From the NCBI RefSeq assembly GCF_018143015.1, contig NC_054744.1:2005059-2069058 (forward strand): a stretch of DNA of 64,000 nt. Direction: 5' to 3'. Both the position numbers and the translations under genes were made by a program. Under the pieces are notes generated by a model. The model was not told the DNA's origin. It ran no database searches and saw only the letters and a program-made list of their open reading frames with translations. The DNA is from Lytechinus variegatus (taxonomy: Eukaryota; Echinodermata; Echinoidea; Temnopleuroida; Toxopneustidae). Numbering within the stretch: the first letter of the stretch is position 1; each line of letters begins with the position of its first letter. Positions 58,372-64,000 of the stretch are shown here, one piece after another.

Positions 58372-58609
58372 TTCAGGTTTATTTCTTATTTCACACAACA
58401 AACAAGATTTTTGTAACTTCGGAAGATTTCCATGGCGAAGAGGAATAGTGTAGTAGGTTTCACGGTACACCATATATCTTTCTTGGGCAAGTGTTGGTCC
58501 TAAAAAGGACCGCCTAGTATCGAGGTTACTACAAGTGTGTTCTTGTCGTCTTTAGGAGAAACAAGATTGTGAACCGCGTCTATTAAAGTAAATATTGTGT
58601 TCATGTCGG

Positions 58610-58745
58610 GTGGGTGTTTCATAAAGGTGTTCATAAATTAAGAAGGACTGGTGATCCTTTTTTTGTGGTACACGCGTAAGAAAAGTTCACCAATCGTTCT
58701 TAAAGTCGCTCTTAGCTAACGAACAGCTTCATGAAGCGCCCCCTG
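58610..58745. mobile_element. Palindromic MITE
   Basis: GGTGTTTCATAAAGGTGTTC ... TTAAGAAGGACTGGTGA and TCACCAATCGTTCTTAA ... GAACAGCTTCATGAAGCGCC are inverted with moderate divergence. Non-coding. Confidence 0.55.
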
Positions 58746-59629
58746 GTCGGTAATGGCTTAATGATTATCCCTTTCTACTTGTATGGGCTATTTTGCCGGG
58801 GGGGGGGGTGCCCCCTCAAGGTTTCGACCGCGGATGGCGCGATCACAAAGACAATTTGAACAACGATAGAGGATGACACAAGCTACAGTTGCATAGATAA
58901 ATTTCACTAGATCCATATATATCTTATTTTATGGGAATCAGTTATGCTAATTTATGCATGAAATCATACTTTTTGCTCTAATTCACTAATCAAAACTCCT
59001 AAATAGCTTATTTTAGAACGAAAATATTTTTAGAGCATTCCTAATGTAAAAAAAATAATTAAAAAATCGACTGCTTGGGTATTTTACCTGGACATAGTAG
59101 TAGCAGCAGTTGTAGATTTAGTATAGTAATGAGGAAGACGAAGAGGAAGACGAAGAAGAAGACAAGACGAAGAAGAAGAAGCAGCAGCAGCGGCAGCAAC
59201 AACAGTAACCATGAAAATTTATATTCATGGTTGACCCCATCATTTGAATTTTTAACTTTAAATTTGTTTTATCTCTCTAACTCTAACATGTTCTCTCTAT
59301 CTCTTCTCTCACTTTCCCAAGATCTGTCTGTTTCTATTTATATATCCATCCATCCGTCTATCCATCCATTCATCCATCCATCCATCTTTCCATCTATCTA
59401 TCTATCCATCTATCTATCTATCCATCCATCTATCTATCTACGTATCTATCTACCTATATATATCTACCTATATCTATCTATCTATCTATCTACATGTATC
59501 TATCTATCTGTCTATCGTATGCCTATATCTCTCTTTCTATCTGTTTATCCATTTACCTATTTATTCATCTATATACTGCTTAATCTATCAATTTCTATTT
59601 ATTTATTCATTTATTTATTTTTCTTCTAG
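58746..59629. repeat. Intron sequence with (GAA/GCA)n and (TCTA/ATCC)n microsatellites
   Basis: 59130-59200 is GAAGAC/GAAGAA/GCAGCA repeat, and 59335-59620 is a long interrupted TCTA/CATC tetranucleotide array immediately before the acceptor of the transmembrane exon. The 184-codon open frame spanning them is an artefact of the repeats. Confidence 0.85.
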
Positions 59630-59769
59630 TTCGAGATCCTCTTGAGGGGTGGGCTTTTGCTCTCATTGTAATCGTCTCTTTCCTGGTATTTGGCTTCGGA
59701 GCAAGCACTATTGGACATATGCTATACAAGAAAAGGGCTAGTACTGTTAACAGCGTTTCACAAAGTTAA
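59630..59769 (+). CDS. SRCR gene last exon: transmembrane helix and short cytoplasmic tail
   Basis: Acceptor TTCTTCTAG is followed by (V)RDPLEG, then a 22-residue hydrophobic helix WAFALIVIVSFLVFGFGAST, basic stop-transfer residues (YKKR) and a short tail ending in VSQS with TAA at 59767-59769. The phase-1 acceptor matches the SRCR exons. AATAAA at 59787-59792 follows 18 bp later. No ORF long enough to be called automatically, and no signalling motif in the tail. Confidence 0.78.
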
Positions 59770-59786
59770 TAGGGTATTTGTCATAA

Positions 59787-59792
59787 AATAAA
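59787..59792 (+). terminator. Candidate polyadenylation signal of the SRCR gene
   Basis: An AATAAA hexamer lies 18 bp after the stop codon, embedded in an A-rich stretch. It would imply a very short 3' UTR; a more distal signal cannot be excluded. Confidence 0.4.
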
Positions 59793-60099
59793 AATAAGGA
59801 ATATAATAGCCACGGTTAAAGGAGACAGAGGTGTTCCTTTCTGTGTTGAAGATCTTAAAAATTAAAAACAAAAACTTTGGTAACGCAGACAGGGGCGTTT
59901 CTTCGTGTATCTAAGCCCAGTGCACACTCCACGATCCGTTGCGACGCGATTTTTAACAAATTGCATTTTTCACGAAATATGAAAGTCCCAAGAAGTAAAC
60001 TTATTGTATTTGAAGTTCGATGGAATACTAAATTTCAAATCGGATCGCAACGGATCGTATAGGTTGCACTGGGCTTCCGAATCATGATTACTGATCAAG

Positions 60100-60710
60100 A
60101 CATTCCTTAAATGACAGACAACCCCAACCAAAAGTTTACTTGAATAAAAGGAGAACAGATTAACAAGCATGACACTGAAGATTTCGGTTACACTTCGTAA
60201 TTCCGAAACACGTAAATTGCCTATACCTCGATGTTCTTTAAACCGAAAACGTAAAAGGGTTCGTTAATCCGAACATTTTGTGGCGTTATTCCGAAGGTTC
60301 GATAATCCGAAAACGAAATAAGGTTCGATGTTCCGAAGGTTCGTTAATCCGAAAACGAAATAATAAGGTTCGTTGTTCCGAAGGTTCGTTAATCCGAAAA
60401 CGTAATACGGTTCGTTTATCGGAAAACGAAATAAGGTTCGTTGTTCCGAAGGTTCGTTAGTCCGAAAACGAAATAAGGTTCGTTAATCATTTCGTTTTCG
60501 GACTAACGAACCTTCGGAATAACCGAACCTTCGGAATAACGAAGCTTCGGAATTACGAATGTATGCGGAAGATTTCATCCAAATCGGATGTAAAATAAGA
60601 AAGTTATGACATTTTAAAGATTTGTTTAATGTCACAAAAAAGTTTATTCTAAACATCAACAAAAATGACTACAAAATAATATATCAAGATAATTACGACC
60701 ATACAGATCA
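60100..60710. repeat. Dispersed repeat C copy, host of a TU-like insertion
   Basis: The left part (60126-60185) reads AAAAGTTTACTTGAATAAAAG ... AGCATGACACTGAAGATTTC and the right part (60568-60710) GAAGATTTCATCCAAATCGG ATGTAAAATAAG. Joined across the insertion they match the uninterrupted copy at 46560-46650. Non-coding. Confidence 0.75.
60186..60567. mobile_element. Short TU-like/Foldback element (382 bp) with 9-bp target duplication
   Basis: It is flanked by GAAGATTTC (60177-60185, 60568-60576). The ends GGTTACACTTCG (left) and CGCATACATTCG (read inward from the right) are the same two tips as the 3.5-kb copy, in opposite order. The interior is only the tandem repeat (GGTTCGTTAATCCGAAAACG and GGTTCGWTVTTCCGAA units), inverting near 60487. 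It lacks the GCGAGC core. Confidence 0.9.
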
Positions 60711-61960
60711 GTAAGAATATTCACAGTGAATTAATTATAGGCGGAAATTTCCACAAATCAAACCTCCATTTACGAATATAAGCAGAAAGAATATCTTTCT
60801 TCTAACGATTCTGTATTCTATTTCTTTGTTACTACGAAAGATACATCTTCAGAAATGCGAAATATTAAACATATGGCGTCGTTCAGGGTCTGTACTGGGG
60901 CACTGGCCTTTCTGTATTTCATAATTTGCTTCATGTTATTCACGCTATATATGCCGGTGGTACTAACTTATCATATGCAGGAGGGGATTAAGCTAATTCC
61001 CATGTCATTGGTTAAAAGGAAAATCTAGCATCATAAATGAATTCCTCGTCATAGAAAACATAAAAGCTGCATTGATTATGTTTGCAGATCGTTCTAGACA
61101 ATACAATTACAAAGTAACGTATACATTCCACATAATAATGTCAGCACATCAATTATTCTTATTGCGACGTTTAGGCCTAGCTACCTTGTTCAAAGAGTAT
61201 AAATAATGTCATGAATGAATTCTTCGTCATAGAAGACCTGTATTGTTTATGTTCACAGGCAGTTCTAAATAATACATTGGAACATTGTCACGTGGGAAGT
61301 GACTTTTTTAAAATTATTTACCTACTGCTGCTTGACCCCAAATAAGGAATACGTATAACTGAGGATTACAGTTATTCCCGCAGTTATGATTTAATCAAAT
61401 CTTCAATCTTTCTGTTCTCTTTTGATAGTCTTACAATAATTGTACATGAAAATATACATGGATAACAAAATATAACTTAACTTAATAATAATCGTAGACT
61501 CTAGCCCATCATCTCTTCTGGCTTGACATGCCCCACTCGGCCCTGGTGGTCGGTCCAGTTCCTGGCCTCCGCAGCTTGCGATATCTCTTCCACTCGGCCT
61601 CCGCAGACAGTGTTGCCCCTCGATGAGTAACCCCCAGATCAGAGAGATATGGCTTTAACGAATTAGTGGACGAGATCGGGCCCCAATAATAAAAATAGTT
61701 TTGACGAATCATGTCGGTGGAGAACCGGCGGCCGGCAGCTGGGGTCGTTATCTCGTCACCGACGTAGTCCCTCAGTTTTAACTTCTATTCTAGCGTAGGT
61801 GGTTCTACCTGAATTACTAAAATTAACCTCCTAATATACCCTATCGTTACTAGGACTAACTGTAAAATTTCTATAAAGTAATCCAAAGAATTTCAATAAC
61901 AGATGAGTGCATAAAGCAATACATTCTATGAATAAAAGACACTTCCTGTGCATCTGTACA
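60711..61960 (-). other. Intergenic; one unrecognised GC-richer open stretch at 61509-61790
   Basis: On the minus strand, 61790-61509 stays open through YVGDEITTPAAGRRFSTDMI, YYWGPISSTNSLKPYLSDLG and TLSAEAEWKRYRKLRRPGTG to a stop. Its base composition differs from the AT-rich surroundings. I do not recognise the family; it could be a decayed transposon or exon. The rest shows imperfect repeats of GAATTCCTCGTCATAGAA (61039, 61217), with no gene. Confidence 0.3.
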
Positions 61961-62234
61961 TAATAATAATAATATAGGATATTTATATTGCGCACATTTC
62001 CACCTTGTTAGGTGCTCAAGGCGCTCCTATATTACCCGGCTAAGCTAGGCGTTCATAGCGCACACAGCTTCTTAAGGAATTACTTCCTACCGGTACCCAT
62101 TTACCTCACCTGGGTCGAGTGCAACACATCGTGGATCAGTTTCTTGCTGAAGGAAATTACGCCATGGCTGGGATTCGAACCCACGACCCTCTGTTTCAAA
62201 GTCCGAAGACTAATCCACTGGGCCACAACGCTCC
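61961..62234 (-). mobile_element. tRNA-derived SINE, family A, full length
   Basis: Read on the minus strand from 62234: GGAGCGTTG then A box TGGCCCAGTGG (exact TRGCNNAGYGG) and B box GGTTCGAATCC (exact). The body is TGCACTCGACCCAGGTGAGG and TAAATGGGTACCGGTAGGAA, and the tail GGAGCGCCTTGAGCACCTAA ... CAATATAAATATCCTATATT ends in (ATT)n. The B-box to tail part matches 34603-34845. The tail matches the L2-like LINE end at 52146. Confidence 0.92.
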
Positions 62235-62639
62235 ACATCTACATTCATCAATCATATCAATGCTAGAGCACTGTATTAGCTATTTATGACACCTGTATGA
62301 AAATTCTTCACCTAATAAGAAATATTACTACAACCTGTACAAAATATGACTTACACTTGTACTCTAAGGGGGGGGGGGGTATCAAACGTTTCCAACGCTT
62401 GCTTTTAAAACATTCAAAACATATGTACGTACAATTGTCTATTGGCCTACCCTAACTTTGGACCAAGTAAATATTTAAAACACATGTTCGAACTAAACTG
62501 AAACATTAGAATTGCATTAAATTAATTTCCTGACAAACATCTATATATTTCACATATACTAGCGCATCATGCTATTTCAAATTACAACTTTTAAACTTGT
62601 AAAAATGGAAAGTTATTTTCATAAAAATACTCGTCATAG
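62235..62639. other. Intergenic AT-rich sequence
   Basis: Apart from a G11 run near 62370, no gene or recognised repeat is seen. Confidence 0.5.
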
Positions 62640-63035
62640 AAACTCTATAGATGGGGCTGTGTTTTCTATGTTTTGATCTTTTGATGACCCTTTTGGACTT
62701 ATCTGCTGCATTTGACACTTAAGATCATGATATTTCTTTTTATCACGCTTGTCCAGCAGAATTGGAGTTAGATCCGTTGGTTTGACCTGGTTTAAGTGGT
62801 TGGTCCTCTCAAGTTGAAATATTGGGTGAATTATCCAAACCCCAAATTTCTGAATATGACTAACACGAGGCTTGATTATTGGTCCTGTACTTTATTCAGT
62901 ATACACTTCCGGTGGGTGACATAGCAAGACATCATGCTATTATCATCTCTACGCAGATGATACTCAGTTATATATATCTTTTGACTATAAAACTGCAGGA
63001 GACCTCGAAAATGCCCTTCATAGCCTAGCTAACAC
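62640..63035 (+). pseudogene. L2/CR1-like RT fragment
   Basis: LLDLSAAFDT-stop-DHDI (62692-62735) is the RT A-box region, and YHLYADDTQLYIS (about 62938-62976) contains the catalytic YADD, followed by DYKTAGDLENALHSLANT. Stops and frameshifts separate them, and the intervening RT is shortened. Dead fragment. Confidence 0.8.
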
Positions 63036-64000
63036 ATAACGTTATAATATGTTAACTTGACATTAGTAAATAAAAAACATTATGAAGAAAACAAAATATT
63101 TTTCGAATGTTTCATAATGTAACATTATTAATGTAAAAATAGCATTTTTGAAACGTTAAGATGTTATGGCAATGAATTCTGTTATAAAATGTCATGAAAA
63201 TATGTTTTCAAAATATTTCAACAAAACATTTTTGAAAAATGATTTTCTAACGTTCTCTAAAAACGTTTCAAATATGTATCAGTAACATAATATTTTTGAC
63301 GTTTTTGTGACCTCATTTTAAGAGAAACACAATTAAATTTTTCTGACTTTATAATTTTACATCTTTGATGTAAAATAGCATTTTAAAAACATTTTTAGAA
63401 TATTATGACTGTAATAATAAATGTTCTTAAAATGATAAGAAACTATGTTCTTAGATTATTCTAACAAAACAGTTTTGAAAAAACTTTTTAAATATTTACT
63501 AAAATGTTTCAGAAATATATTAGAAACGTTTTTGGGATGTAATATTAATATTTTTGAGAAACAAATTAACATTTTACCAAAATATGTTAAGCATTGGATG
63601 TGAAAATATCATTCTAAAAACAAGTTGAGATATTCTGACAATAACATCAAACGTTCTTGAAGTGTCATGAAACTGTTTATAAAATATTTTAACTAAACGT
63701 TTTTGAAAAATGTTTTCCTGATATTTTCGGAAACGTTACTGAAATGTATTTTAAACATATATCCAAAGTTTTTATGATATGATTTTTACATTTTTTTCAC
63801 AATCTTAATATTTTACTTACATTTTTAAGGTTATATATTTGATGAAAAATTAACATCTTTAAAAAATGTTGTTACAATATTATGACAATTAGATAACCGT
63901 TATAGAAACGTAATGAAATTATGTTTTGTAATAGTTTAACAAAACATTTGGAAAAAAAACATTTTCTTATATTTACCAAAATATTTCAAAATGAATTAGA
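63036..64000. repeat. About 240-bp AT-rich satellite, four or more units, truncated by the right edge
   Basis: A recurring landmark AACAAAACATTTTTGAAAAA or variant occurs at 63220, 63463, 63691 and 63938 (spacings 243, 228, 247), each followed by TTTTC-TAATATTT and preceded by ATGAAA-TATGTTTT. Units also share AACGTTTC and TGTAAAATAGCATTTT patches. No coding sequence. Confidence 0.8.

Larger units (their letters stand above)
50638..59769 (+). pseudogene. SRCR-domain single-pass membrane receptor gene, heavily disrupted
   Basis: Ordered pieces on the plus strand, phase-1 introns where intact: signal peptide exon 50638-50713; SRCR1 50932-52106, split by an insertion; SRCR2 about 54705-54828 plus 55006-55095; SRCR3 55708-55980; an SRCR C-terminal scrap about 58283-58371; transmembrane/tail exon 59630-59769. 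The architecture signal peptide - several SRCR - TM - short tail is that of scavenger-receptor-like immune proteins, which form very large families in sea urchins (established knowledge). The lesions listed in the individual entries make it a pseudogene or a non-functional haplotype. The terminal exons are undamaged, and skipping of damaged exons could still give a short product. Confidence 0.83.

Noticed and set aside
59075..59629. 184-codon open frame
   Set aside because: Made of GAA/GCA and TCTA/ATCC microsatellites directly before the genuine transmembrane exon.
62150..62234. Possible tRNA gene on the minus strand (perfect A and B boxes)
   Set aside because: It continues into a SINE body and LINE-like tail, and a truncated copy exists at 34.6 kb; it is a SINE head, not a tRNA gene.

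Overview
This is a eukaryotic window from an AT-rich, intron- and repeat-rich animal genome. It is most likely an echinoderm, probably a sea urchin. Three things point there: spliced genes of deuterostome type, a multi-domain SRCR receptor gene of the kind echinoderms have amplified, and foldback transposons with tandem-repeat inverted termini that resemble the sea urchin TU elements. Genus and species cannot be fixed from the sequence alone. No bacterial operons, ribosome binding sites or CRISPR arrays are present.

Layout. (1) 1-2.28 kb, minus strand: the first three coding exons of GTPBP3, a mitochondrial tRNA-modifying GTPase of the MnmE family; the gene runs off the left edge. (2) 2.28-2.66 kb: a short divergent promoter region. 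(3) 2.66-13.41 kb, plus strand: a complete eight-exon ANKLE1 (ankyrin repeats, LEM domain, GIY-YIG nuclease), 769 codons plus stop, with all splice phases consistent. (4) 13.4-29.1 kb: no host gene recognised. It holds a 46-bp CRE-like palindrome, a piggyBac-like MITE and a nested transposon cluster: a 5.07-kb hAT-like element with an 8-bp target duplication encloses a 3.53-kb TU-like foldback element with a 9-bp target duplication, which encloses a small palindromic MITE. (5) 29.1-32.4 kb: a Tc1/mariner-like inverted-repeat pair bracketing a decayed non-LTR reverse transcriptase. (6) 32.5-37.5 kb, minus strand: a two-exon class A GPCR whose 3.8-kb intron is packed with repeats. (7) 38-46 kb: a graveyard of non-LTR retrotransposons of at least two classes (CR1/L2-like with an AP endonuclease; R2/Hero-like with a restriction-like endonuclease) plus tRNA-derived SINEs. 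(8) 46-50.4 kb: interspersed repeats, minisatellites and a higher-order tandem array. (9) 50.6-59.8 kb, plus strand: a broken single-pass SRCR receptor gene. Its signal-peptide exon and transmembrane/tail exon look intact, but the SRCR exons between them carry a transposon insertion, stops and frameshifts. (10) 59.8-64 kb: a short TU-like element inside an older repeat, a complete tRNA-SINE, an L2-like RT scrap, and a roughly 240-bp satellite running off the right edge.

The genes do not form one pathway. GTPBP3 and ANKLE1 share a promoter region, and from memory they are also close neighbours on human 19p13.11. The GPCR and SRCR gene look like members of rapidly evolving receptor families. 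The most informative material is the transposon stratigraphy: three TU-like copies, two with clear 9-bp duplications (one supported by a paralogous empty site), and two separate cases of RT sequence sitting between long inverted repeats.
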